From assembly GCA_019090615.1 (NCBI GenBank), contig JAHRVQ010000064.1, forward strand, positions 1 through 64,000: 64,000 bases of DNA. The letters run 5' to 3'. This document shows, piece after piece, positions 53,185 to 61,124 of this stretch. Made by a program: the position numbers and the translations under genes. The DNA comes from Pseudomonadales bacterium (lineage in GTDB: Bacteria; Pseudomonadota; Gammaproteobacteria; Pseudomonadales; Azotimanducaceae). A model generated the notes under the pieces. That model worked only from the letters and a program-made list of their open reading frames with translations, was not told the origin of the DNA and searched no databases. The stretch's first letter is position 1. Each line of letters starts with the position of its first letter.

Positions 53185-54528
53185 ATGAGTCAAGTTGAGT
53201 CGCCCCAAAAACCGGATAAAGCATCTGCTGAGCCGGAATCCGAATCGGTTGGAACGGATAAAATACCTTTATTTGATTATCGCCGGAGTGGCTATAAAAC
53301 CTATGTGATGGTCGTATTAACGCTGGTTTATGCGTTTAATTATATAGATCGTCAGATTCTGGTTATTCTGCAGGAGCCGATCAAGGCAGAGCTTGGTCTA
53401 TCAGATACGCAATTGGGTTTATTGACAGGTTTTGCTTTTGCTATTTTTTATGTGGTTTGTGGTATCCCTGTGGCACGCTGGGCCGAAAGTTCTTCGCGAC
53501 GAAATATTATTACCATTGCTATTACTATCTGGAGTGGTATGACCGCGATATCGGGCTTGGCGCAAAATTACACCCAGCTTTTACTAGCGCGAATTGGCGT
53601 GGGCATTGGTGAATCTGGCGGCAGTCCGCCAGCGCACTCTATGATCTCCGACATGTATCCGCCGGAGCAGCGCGCAACTGCGTTAGCATTTTATTCTACG
53701 GGGGTAAATGTTGGGGTGCTCATAGGGTTTTTGTTAGGCGCCTGGATACAGGCTGTTTTTGGTTGGCGAATGGCATTTTTAGCGGTTGGGTTACCAGGTA
53801 TTGCGGTTGCGTTATTGCTGCGATTTACCGTTGTTGAGCCAAAGCGGGGTATGTCTGAGGATATTGTTGATACTGGGGATGCGCCGAGTATCAAAGCAAC
53901 GATGAAGCACCTGTGGGGCAAACTTACCTTTGTACATCTTTCTTTGGCCTGTGGTTTGCAGGCATTTACCGGCTACGGTGCAGGTACCTGGACACCTTCG
54001 TTTTTCATTCGCTCACACGATATGTCGGTCGCCGAAATAGGTACCTGGATGGCATTTGTGCAAGGTGGCTCTGGCATTGTAGGTACTATATTTGGAGGCA
54101 TTCTGGCAGACCGTATGGGGAGGAAGAATAGGCGTTGGTATCTGTTAGTGCCCTGTATCGCAGGTCTGATTGCCATGCCGATGATGATATCTGTGTATAT
54201 GATACCGAATCCGCAGCAGGCATTGATTGTCAAAATTTTCCCGACGCTTTTATATTATACTTATATAGGCGCGAGTCTGGCAGCGGCCCATAGCCTGGTA
54301 GGGTTGCGTATGCGTGCCCTGACATCGGCAATATTGCTGTTTATGCTGAATATCATCGGTATGGGTTTAGGTCCTCTGGGTATTGGTATGTTAAGTGATC
54401 TGCTAGAGCCAAGTTATGGTATTGATTCGTTGCGCTACTCGCTGATTATATTGGGTACGATTGCGCCGCTCTGGGCAGGGTTCCATTTTTGGCGTGCTTC
54501 GGTGCATATCGAGCGAGAAGCGTTGTAG
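53185..54528 (+). CDS. MFS transporter, spinster-like family
   Basis: A 447-residue inner-membrane transporter with about twelve hydrophobic segments. A hydrophilic N-terminus of ~45 residues precedes TM1 (VMVVLTLVYAFNYIDRQIL). YIDRQI plus the following QEPIKAELGLSDTQLGLLTG is the hallmark of the spinster/MhpT-like group common in gammaproteobacterial catabolic regions. The cytoplasmic loop motif ADRMGRKNRR is present mid-protein. It probably takes up an organic acid or a lipid-like anion. GGAG precedes the ATG by 5 nt. The transcript ends at the strong hairpin at 54586. It is divergent from the MFE-2-type dehydrogenase and perhaps co-regulated with it. Confidence 0.93.
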   Translation: MSQVESPQKPDKASAEPESESVGTDKIPLFDYRRSGYKTYVMVVLTLVYAFNYIDRQILVILQEPIKAELGLSDTQLGLLTGFAFAIFYVVCGIPVARWAESSSRRNIITIAITIWSGMTAISGLAQNYTQLLLARIGVGIGESGGSPPAHSMISDMYPPEQRATALAFYSTGVNVGVLIGFLLGAWIQAVFGWRMAFLAVGLPGIAVALLLRFTVVEPKRGMSEDIVDTGDAPSIKATMKHLWGKLTFVHLSLACGLQAFTGYGAGTWTPSFFIRSHDMSVAEIGTWMAFVQGGSGIVGTIFGGILADRMGRKNRRWYLLVPCIAGLIAMPMMISVYMIPNPQQALIVKIFPTLLYYTYIGASLAAAHSLVGLRMRALTSAILLFMLNIIGMGLGPLGIGMLSDLLEPSYGIDSLRYSLIILGTIAPLWAGFHFWRASVHIEREAL

Positions 54529-54585
54529 CCTGGTTTCGCTGAAAGTTTTTAGCTAATTTGCCGAGACTGGATTAGGAAACGGCGT

Positions 54586-54625
54586 CGCAAAAACCCGCAC
54601 TCGGCAACGAGTGCGGGTTTTTGCG
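54586..54625. terminator. 18-bp terminator hairpin with GCAA loop
   Basis: CGCAAAAACCCGCACTCG (54586-54603) pairs perfectly with CGAGTGCGGGTTTTTGCG (54608-54625) around GCAA, a GNRA tetraloop. The A- and T-tracts in the arms permit action on both strands. It closes the MFS transcript. Confidence 0.92.
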
Positions 54626-55254
54626 TTTGGCCGGATGTATTTAAATCTAAGCAGTTCAACGGAGCTATTGCCGTTATGGCGGTGTCAGATGCGAATCGCC
54701 TGTTACGACGAAGATGTTCGCCTGCTCAACGCTTGTCTGTAAGTTTGTTTTTACCACGTCTTTCTCCTTCGCTAATCAACCTGGTCTCCTGGGCGAGTTC
54801 TTGCCGCCACGGGTGAGCTTCATCTTGTCGCGGGTATCAGTTTTTCGGTGTGCCAATGTCGTCCGCATTTAGTTTTTGTGAGGCTATTTCTCAGTTGTAT
54901 TGGTAAATTTATAAAGCTGAACTAGCCTTTTATGAATATATGCTGATCGATATAAAACATGATGGTTGCATATTTTATTGGCCTAGTATTCCGGGGTGTA
55001 ATTTGTTGTTTTAACACTAAATAAAGGGCTGTGATTTCGTAGTCAGAAGTTTGGCCAGCGCAACGGATGCGTTGTTATAACTCTTGTTGCTTTAGAGATA
55101 GCTGCTTTAGATAAAATTTTTGACGTTAAAGTGACTATAAGTCGGTATTCAGAATACCAGAGCCTGCGTTGAACTAATTAGTAACAAACCAATCAGTGAG
55201 TCCAAATATTTATTAATTGAAAATATTTATGCATCCAAATCAGAGGATTGTCCT
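54626..55254. other. Gene-free region upstream of the TonB receptor
   Basis: About 630 nt with no ORF that I believe. The first ~300 nt are more GC-rich and could be remnant coding sequence, but I recognise nothing. The second half is AT-rich leader with a perfect inverted repeat at 55144-55158 and AAATATTTAT repeated at 55204 and 55221 (17 nt apart). Confidence 0.5.
55144..55158. promoter_or_regulatory. Perfect inverted repeat GGTATTC-A-GAATACC
   Basis: Seven-base arms around a single A, ~97-111 nt upstream of the TonB-receptor ATG. TTGACG at 55120-55125 lies about one promoter spacer (18 nt) ahead of the repeat, so the repeat may overlap the -10. That would suit repression. Confidence 0.55.
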
Positions 55255-57594
55255 ATGTCTATGTTGCGCTATAAAAAGCGATTGCTACTGCTGAAACCGA
55301 TTGAGATAAAGTTGAGATCTTTCTCGGCAATAGCACTATTTGTGTCAGGTACTGTTTTTGCCAGTGGAGCGCTATCTGCAGACGGCGCATCCACTAAAAT
55401 GAGGGGTTCTGCGGCCCGATTAATGGAAGAAGTTGTGGTAACCGGTACCCGTAAAAAGAGCGCTGATGAACGTGTACAGGATATACCGGTTGCCATGTCG
55501 GCATACAATGGCGATCAGCTAGAAGCCTTGCAGGTGAGAAATATTGAAAGCCTGTCATTCAGTTTGCCTAATGTGCAACTGGATAGTGTTGGTACTGTGC
55601 GGGGTACTGCGAATTTTTCAGTTCGCGGCCAGGGTATTAATAGTTCAATCCCATCTGTTGACCCGACCGTAGGCGTATTTATTGATGGTATGTATCTGGG
55701 TCTTAGTTGGGGTGTGGTTTTTGATACTTTTGACCTTGAATCAATAGAGGTGCTGCGTGGCCCCCAGGGATTGCTATTTGGTCGAAATGTCACTGGTGGT
55801 GCGGTAGTCGTAAGGACCCGTCAGCCCAGTCATGAATTTAGTATAAATGCTAAAGTGGGTACCACCGATGACGCAGATAATACTTACGCGTTCTCAGTAA
55901 CTGGGTCCCTGGTGCCCGATATGCTGGCGGGTAAGTTATCCCTTTATGCAAGAAATGACGGCGGATATTTTGAAGATATTGTATCTGGCAATGACAATTT
56001 CGGTGAAAATGATACCTACATTTTTCGTGGTGGTTTAACCTGGACACCCACCGATAATTTCAGTACTACGCTCACTTACGAAGATGGTACCAGTGATGGT
56101 GATTCGGCGGTGCCCTATACGCCCTTTGATTCCAAAAATCCGAATGTGCCAAATGTCCGGCCGGGGGATTTTAAGGTCGCAATACATCAAGATTCAGATG
56201 CGCCAGTGGGAAATTATAACGATCAGGAATGGCAGCATGCCATTCTCACATCGGTATTAGATGTTGAATTTGGCGACGGTAGTATTACTCATATTTATAG
56301 CTGGCGAGAGTTATATTCAGATAACGATGGTGATCTGGATGGGACCAATCTCGAAGGTTTTGAATTCCATACCGGCGCCATAGTCGATCAGGAACAGACC
56401 AGTCATGAATTGCGGTATTCAGGTTCTTTTTTCGACGATCGTTTAGATATCACCTTAGGTGGTTATTATTTCGAACAGGACCTGGGCATAGCAGCTTACC
56501 GGCAGCTGGATTTTAGTATTCTGAACCCTGCATTAGATCTGCCACGGTTTACCTATGGCGGCACCCAGGACCATGAAACGTTTGGCTTCTTTGTTAATTT
56601 GGACCGGCACTTTACTGAAGCGCTCACAGTGACGCTTGGGTTACGCTATACATTTGAAGAAAAGAGCGCCGAGGTCGCTATTGCCAACCTGTCTACATTG
56701 GGTGACCTGCCGGGGTTTAACGGTAATGTTGGCTTGTCAGGCTGTACCTTTAAACCGTTGGTCTGTGGCGCAGACTTTATAGGTTCTGATGACTGGACTA
56801 ATCTGACCCCAAGAATTGCGATGCAGTATTACTATAATGATACCTCCCATGTTTACGCGAGTTTTAGTAGAGGGTTTCGCAGCGGCGGTTATAATTTAAG
56901 GAACACCTCAAATACTCAGATCCCTGGTCCCTGGGATGAAGAAAGCCAGAATTCCTATGAGGTAGGGTTAAAGTCTGAAGTATTAGATGGAAAACTCCGT
57001 GTTAATGTGGCTTTGTTCCTTAATCAAATTGAAGATCTAATTCGTGAAACCATTTTTAACGATGAGAATTTCAATACCGTTCAGCAGATTCGCAATACGG
57101 CTGATGCAGACGTATCAGGCGTTGAGCTGGATGTTAGTTGGTTGGCCAATGATAACCTGTTGATATACGCAAACGTCGGTTACCTGAATGATGAATATAG
57201 GAAAGTCATTGGTGACCTTAATCGAGATAAGGTGGTTGACGGCAATGACAAAAACCTTACGTTGCCAAGATTGTCCGACTGGACCGGCTCAATTGGCGGT
57301 AATTTTGATATTCCGATTAATGCGGGGCTGATTACCATGCGCTTGAGTTATAGCCATCGTACCGCAGGATTTTTTAGTGACTCAAATATCGACGATCTAG
57401 CATCGCACGATGAACTGGCTGCTGGGGTATCATTTACCACCAGTGATGAGCATTGGAAAGTTAGCCTTTATGGTAAGAATTTGCTCGATCAGGTTTACCG
57501 AGTGACACAGTTTACATTGCCTGGGTCGGTGTCAGCTTTTGCACCGATTAAGAAAGGTCGAGTTATTGGTTTAGAGCTAACTTATCGTATGTAG
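55255..57594 (+). CDS. TonB-dependent outer-membrane receptor
   Basis: A 779-residue receptor. A basic N-terminus and hydrophobic segment (about 22-42) form the signal peptide. The TonB box lies in MEEVVVTGTRK (58-67). The plug domain carries VQDIPVAMSAYNGDQL, FSVRGQG and IEVLRGPQGLLFGRNVTGGAV. The barrel runs from about residue 190 to the end. The closing motif GRVIGLELTYRM lacks the usual terminal Phe, a small oddity. The EVVVTGTR box and the plug sequence are of the type found with receptors for plant-, steroid- or aromatic-derived compounds in Spongiibacter/Sphingomonas-like bacteria rather than siderophores, but no ligand can be named. AGAGGA precedes the ATG by 7 nt. Confidence 0.95.
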   Translation: MSMLRYKKRLLLLKPIEIKLRSFSAIALFVSGTVFASGALSADGASTKMRGSAARLMEEVVVTGTRKKSADERVQDIPVAMSAYNGDQLEALQVRNIESLSFSLPNVQLDSVGTVRGTANFSVRGQGINSSIPSVDPTVGVFIDGMYLGLSWGVVFDTFDLESIEVLRGPQGLLFGRNVTGGAVVVRTRQPSHEFSINAKVGTTDDADNTYAFSVTGSLVPDMLAGKLSLYARNDGGYFEDIVSGNDNFGENDTYIFRGGLTWTPTDNFSTTLTYEDGTSDGDSAVPYTPFDSKNPNVPNVRPGDFKVAIHQDSDAPVGNYNDQEWQHAILTSVLDVEFGDGSITHIYSWRELYSDNDGDLDGTNLEGFEFHTGAIVDQEQTSHELRYSGSFFDDRLDITLGGYYFEQDLGIAAYRQLDFSILNPALDLPRFTYGGTQDHETFGFFVNLDRHFTEALTVTLGLRYTFEEKSAEVAIANLSTLGDLPGFNGNVGLSGCTFKPLVCGADFIGSDDWTNLTPRIAMQYYYNDTSHVYASFSRGFRSGGYNLRNTSNTQIPGPWDEESQNSYEVGLKSEVLDGKLRVNVALFLNQIEDLIRETIFNDENFNTVQQIRNTADADVSGVELDVSWLANDNLLIYANVGYLNDEYRKVIGDLNRDKVVDGNDKNLTLPRLSDWTGSIGGNFDIPINAGLITMRLSYSHRTAGFFSDSNIDDLASHDELAAGVSFTTSDEHWKVSLYGKNLLDQVYRVTQFTLPGSVSAFAPIKKGRVIGLELTYRM

Positions 57595-57642
57595 AAAATA
57601 ACTTTTAGTGGGCTGTGATGGAAGGCGACTTAAAGTCGGGTG

Positions 57643-57682
57643 CAGTTGATGGTCGATATTTGAATGTATTGACCATCAACTG
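57643..57682. terminator. Hairpin between convergent TonB-receptor and amidohydrolase genes
   Basis: CAGTTGATGGTC (57643-57654) and GACCATCAACTG (57671-57682) form a perfect 12-bp stem with a 16-nt loop. A second small inverted repeat, CGACTT-A-AAGTCG, lies just before it at 57626-57638. No T-run. Confidence 0.6.
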
Positions 57683-57800
57683 ATGTAAGCTAACGCAGGT
57701 TTAATGTGCCTTTAGACTAGATTTGGGCTCAGTAAAATTCCACATCGTGGTCTGGTCTTGACTAAACCTTTCACCACCTGCGCTGTTTGAACCTTTTTCG

Positions 57801-58913
57801 TTAGAGTGCGATATCCAGATTATAAAGCTCAGCGACATTATCATGTAACAGCATATCCTGCTGTTTTTGTGGTAGTGGAGCGACATATTTTTGCAACAGG
57901 TCCTGTGACCAGGGCCAGGTGGAGTCGCTATGCGGGAAGTCATTTGCCCACATAATACGTGCTGGGTTCATCTTGTCCATCATAGTGAAGGCGACAATAT
58001 CATCCTGGAACGTCAGATAGATATTTTCCAGAAAGTATTCGCTTGGCATTTTATCCAGTTCAGCGCCTCGTAGGCGAAAACGGTGCCGGTTGTAGGTATG
58101 GTCCAGGCGATAAACAAAATGCGGTACCCAGCCAGCATCGGCTTCAACACAGACGATCTTCAGTTTAGGGTTGCGCATAAAGACCCCAGAATTCACAAAC
58201 ATGCTCATAATGTCCTGGTTGGCACGAATGATAGCGTAGCCAGAATTGATGCTAGTGCCACGGAAACTCATGGATTTCATTTCGCCAGAAGTCAATATGT
58301 GGAAGCTCAAAGGTAAATCCAGGTCGATTGCTGCTTGCCAGAATGGGTCGAACATAACGTGGTCATAATCTACATCAGGGATTGCTGGCATACCCGGTAG
58401 CATGACGCCTTTTAAACCAAGGTCCTTTATTTTTTGCAGGTCTGCTATTGCTTCATCAATGCTGCGAATGGGTGTCTGGCCTAAACCAATGAGGCGTCCC
58501 TGGGCGGGGTCGCAAAATTCAGCCATCCACAAATTATAAGCATCCATGCAGGCCTTTTTATAAGCGTGATCAGCCAGGTTGCAAATTTCCATGCCCACAG
58601 AAGGGTAGATAACTTCGGCATAGATGCCGTCTTTATCCTGATCGAGTAGACGTGCAGCAGTGTCCCAGCCGCCTTTATGCAGGTTTTCAAACCTTGCGCC
58701 TTTGGCCGACAGGTTTTCAGGTGGCTGTCCTGCGGCAGATACCAGGCTCAGTGGAATTGCTTTTTTAAGGCCCTTAATCTGATATACATCGCCCCGTTTT
58801 GGGTCATGAACCACGCGTGGTGCATCGTCGAGAAATTTCTTGTCGATACGGTCAATAAAAAGATCCGGTGGTTCGCAGACATGGGAATCCGATGAAATGA
58901 TTGGTTTGAACAT
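57801..58913 (-). CDS. Amidohydrolase_2 (ACMSD-like) family protein
   Basis: A 370-residue metal-dependent hydrolase or decarboxylase of the PF04909 family. The N-terminal metal motif reads SSDSHVCEP in place of the strict HxH. Later segments LPLSFHILTSG (strand-5 His), CVEADAGWVPHFVYRLDH and IMWANDFPHSDSTWPWS (metal-binding Asp) are typical. Relatives decarboxylate aromatic acids or hydrolyse ring-cleavage products, so the exact reaction is open. AAGGAG precedes the ATG at 58913. It is convergent with the TonB receptor. A TCTGACAGTTTGCAT string lies ~90 nt upstream and weakly resembles the shared element at 53114. Confidence 0.88.
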   Translation of the reverse strand: MFKPIISSDSHVCEPPDLFIDRIDKKFLDDAPRVVHDPKRGDVYQIKGLKKAIPLSLVSAAGQPPENLSAKGARFENLHKGGWDTAARLLDQDKDGIYAEVIYPSVGMEICNLADHAYKKACMDAYNLWMAEFCDPAQGRLIGLGQTPIRSIDEAIADLQKIKDLGLKGVMLPGMPAIPDVDYDHVMFDPFWQAAIDLDLPLSFHILTSGEMKSMSFRGTSINSGYAIIRANQDIMSMFVNSGVFMRNPKLKIVCVEADAGWVPHFVYRLDHTYNRHRFRLRGAELDKMPSEYFLENIYLTFQDDIVAFTMMDKMNPARIMWANDFPHSDSTWPWSQDLLQKYVAPLPQKQQDMLLHDNVAELYNLDIAL

Positions 58914-59015
58914 GGGGGCTCCTTCAGGGGTTGTTAGTAAGCATATTCGCTATTGCAACATAAGTGGACCCATTCAGCAATTGATTAAGTCTGACAGTTT
59001 GCATAGTACCGCTGG

Positions 59016-59429
59016 TTAGAATGGTGCCTTGAGGTTATTTAAGACGATGATTAGGCCAACAAATACGGCATTAAACGAGGCGATAATGGATGCGCCGGCA
59101 GCAATATCTTTAACTATTTTAATCTTCTCTGAAAATTCTTCGGTCACCGCATCGGCCAGTTTTTCAATGGCTGTATTGAGTCCTTCGGCAATAAAAACTA
59201 ACGTAATACTGATGCTGATAAACATCCATTCGGTAGCAGAGATATCCAGCAGGTAAAAGATGCCGAGGGCGGCAATGGTATTGAAGAGGTGAATTTGTAT
59301 ATGGGTTTCATATCGTGCCAGCTGTATTATGCCGTTAAAGGCATAACCGAATGAGTTGAGCCGTTGCCTTAAGAAGCTGTCCTGTCTGGGGTCTGGTTTT
59401 TGTGCTTTGTCTGGCGTTCTTTGGGTCAA
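59016..59429 (-). CDS. dgkA: Diacylglycerol kinase DgkA
   Basis: A 137-residue small integral-membrane kinase. It phosphorylates diacylglycerol, and in related forms undecaprenol, at the inner membrane, recycling lipid from periplasmic glucan or peptidoglycan metabolism. Three hydrophobic helices are visible (LFNTIAALGIFYLL, MFISISITLVFIAEGLNTAIE, GASIIASFNAVFVGLIIVL). The catalytic/metal motif E-x-LNTAIEKLADAVTEE is intact. The only in-frame start is TTG at 59429, since the next codons upstream lead to a stop. Ribosome-site support is weak, so the exact start is uncertain. It is a housekeeping gene isolated in a catabolic neighbourhood. Confidence 0.92.
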   Translation of the reverse strand: MTQRTPDKAQKPDPRQDSFLRQRLNSFGYAFNGIIQLARYETHIQIHLFNTIAALGIFYLLDISATEWMFISISITLVFIAEGLNTAIEKLADAVTEEFSEKIKIVKDIAAGASIIASFNAVFVGLIIVLNNLKAPF

Positions 59430-59585
59430 GGATTTGTACTCTGTTTAGAAATCTGGCTAATTTGAGTTGGTTGGGCGGCTATAAATTAATTTTAAAAAAA
59501 TATGTCAAAAATAGGGTGTAAGAGATTGTCAGGGTTCATATTGCTGCCTTTATTACATTGTTGGGCCTGACGCTTAAGGTGTGCG

Positions 59586-59637
59586 CTTTAGCTGTACACT
59601 TTAGCCGTACAATTTTGCTGTACACTTTAACTGTACT
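59586..59637. repeat. 13-nt tandem array, unit CTTTAGCTGTACA
   Basis: Four copies in exact 13-nt phase from 59586: CTTTAGCTGTACA, CTTTAGCCGTACA, ATTTTGCTGTACA, CTTTAACTGTACT. Confidence 0.93.
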
Positions 59638-59655
59638 AGGGTCTTAACTTGAAAC

Positions 59656-59694
59656 TTGTCAGCGCTATCCTGTCGCCTGAACGAATAAAATGCC
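59656..59694 (+). promoter_or_regulatory. Candidate shared element, copy 3
   Basis: TTGTCAG (59656-59662) followed 19 nt later by GCCTGAACGAATAAA (59675-59689) and ATGCC. The 15-base string is identical to 52883-52897 in the divergent SDR/MFS region. It lies ~240 nt ahead of the amidohydrolase at 59935, with the 18-nt array between. Confidence 0.5.
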
Positions 59695-59725
59695 ATTGAT
59701 ATTATTTTTTTGAAATGTGTAGCTT

Positions 59726-59854
59726 CGCTGAAGGCTCTTTATTCGCTGAAGGCTCTTTATTCGCTGAAGGCTCTTTATTCGCTGAAGGCTCTTTATTGGC
59801 TGAAGGCTCTTTATTGGTAGCTAAGGGTTCTTCATTAGCTAAGGGCTCTGTTGT
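59726..59854. repeat. 18-nt tandem array, unit CGCTGAAGGCTCTTTATT
   Basis: Units start at 59726, 59744, 59762, 59780 and 59798 (first base changed to G). Two decayed copies follow (59816, 21 nt long; 59837, AGCTAAGGGCTCTGTTGT). There are no spacers. The consensus CGCTrArGGCTyTTTAT is shared with the 24-nt array at 38309. Confidence 0.96.
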
Positions 59855-59934
59855 ATAGCCAGCGTTAGTAATACTTGTGTCGTTGAAAAAAACGTGGTTT
59901 ATTCTTTAGATCAAATTCGGAAAGGATAATTGTT

Positions 59935-60951
59935 ATGCCGCCAGCTAAATCTGGAGAAGACCATGCGGCCTGGATCGCACAAGTAGCAGAAAAAGCCTTA
60001 GAGCCAGACTTGCCTATCTGTGATGCGCACCATCATTTATGGTTAGATCGCGGCCATACGGGTTGGCCTTATACATTGCAGGATCTTCATGCCGATACTG
60101 ACACGGGGCATAATATAGTGCGCACCGTATTTCTGGAATGTCATGCGGAGTATCGAAAGCAGGGGCCTAAGCATATGGCACCAGTTGGTGAAACAGAATT
60201 TATTGTGCAACTAGCGGAGCAAAGTAGAGCTTCTGGGAAGGCCGAAATTGCAGCGATTATGGGTAACGCAGATGTGACCCTCGGAGACGCGGTTGAAGAA
60301 GTTTTAAATGCTCATGAGGATGCTGGGCAAGGTTTGTTTCGCGGCGTGCGTTATATCATGGCGACTGATGATCATCCGCCATTAGCAATGGGGGTTGACG
60401 CTAAAATGACCGATTTTAACTATCTGGATGGGGTCAGAAAATTAGGTGCAATGGGTTATACCTATGATGCGATGGTCTATCACCCGCAACTACCGGCACT
60501 AGCTGATGTGGCAAAAGCTTGTCCGGATACTCCGATTGTAATTAATCATTTGGGTGGTTTCCTTGGTACTGGTCCTTATAAAGATAAGCGTGAGGAAATT
60601 CTCGGTCAGTGGCTTGAGGCCATGAAGTTGTTGGCAGAATGCCCAAATACGTTTTTGAAACTAGGTGGGATTGGTATGCCAATGATGGGCTTTCGCTGGG
60701 ATAAGCAGGCTTTGCCGCCAACATCCGAAGCGTTGGCTGCGCCCTGGGCTGGGCCTATTCAGGCTGTGATAGAAATATTCGGGCCTGATCGTTGCATGTT
60801 TGAGTCGAATTTTCCGGTGGATAAGCGTGGTGCGGGTTATGTTGTATTGTGGAATGCTTTCAAACGTATCGCTAAAGGTTATTCGGCAGATGAGAAAAAG
60901 GATTTGTTTCATAATACCGCAGCAACGGCTTATCGGATAACAACGATTTAG
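59935..60951 (+). CDS. Amidohydrolase_2 family protein, lactonase-like
   Basis: A 338-residue TIM-barrel metal hydrolase. LPICDAHHHLWLDR (about 26-39) carries the HxH metal pair. PIVINHLGGFLG holds a strand-6 His, and CMFESNFPVDKRG near residue 290 matches the late SNFPV(D) metal/active-site motif of LigI-like lactonases and the 2-pyrone hydrolase group. A lactone or cyclic amide substrate is likely. AAAGGA lies 8 nt ahead of the ATG. The MFS transporter at 61125 follows on the same strand after 173 nt. A copy of the control element seen by the SDR/MFS pair lies upstream. Confidence 0.88.
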   Translation: MPPAKSGEDHAAWIAQVAEKALEPDLPICDAHHHLWLDRGHTGWPYTLQDLHADTDTGHNIVRTVFLECHAEYRKQGPKHMAPVGETEFIVQLAEQSRASGKAEIAAIMGNADVTLGDAVEEVLNAHEDAGQGLFRGVRYIMATDDHPPLAMGVDAKMTDFNYLDGVRKLGAMGYTYDAMVYHPQLPALADVAKACPDTPIVINHLGGFLGTGPYKDKREEILGQWLEAMKLLAECPNTFLKLGGIGMPMMGFRWDKQALPPTSEALAAPWAGPIQAVIEIFGPDRCMFESNFPVDKRGAGYVVLWNAFKRIAKGYSADEKKDLFHNTAATAYRITTI

Positions 60952-61124
60952 ATTTCTGCTATGACGATCCCTGGCTTTTTGCTTAGCCTGCTAAAAATTG
61001 TTGGCTCGTAGTAAATAAATATTGGCTGATTGAACCCTGTTATGGGTGCCCAACTAATGTTTTGGTGGTACCGCTGGGTCAGGTTTTTGTTGGCCGCCAT
61101 TGATGTGAAATACGGTTTTTAAAT

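Larger units (their letters stand above)
59430..59934. other. Gene-free gap packed with repeats
   Basis: 505 nt between divergent dgkA and the amidohydrolase gene. It holds a 13-nt array (59586-59637), a shared control element (59656-59694) and an 18-nt array (59726-59854), all listed separately. No gene. Confidence 0.7.

Noticed and set aside
54626-55000. Pseudogene remnant before the TonB receptor
   Set aside because: Slightly more GC-rich than its surroundings, but no readable protein fragment in any frame that I could match.
59726-59854. Possible CRISPR array
   Set aside because: Contiguous 18-nt units without spacers; same reasoning as for 38309.
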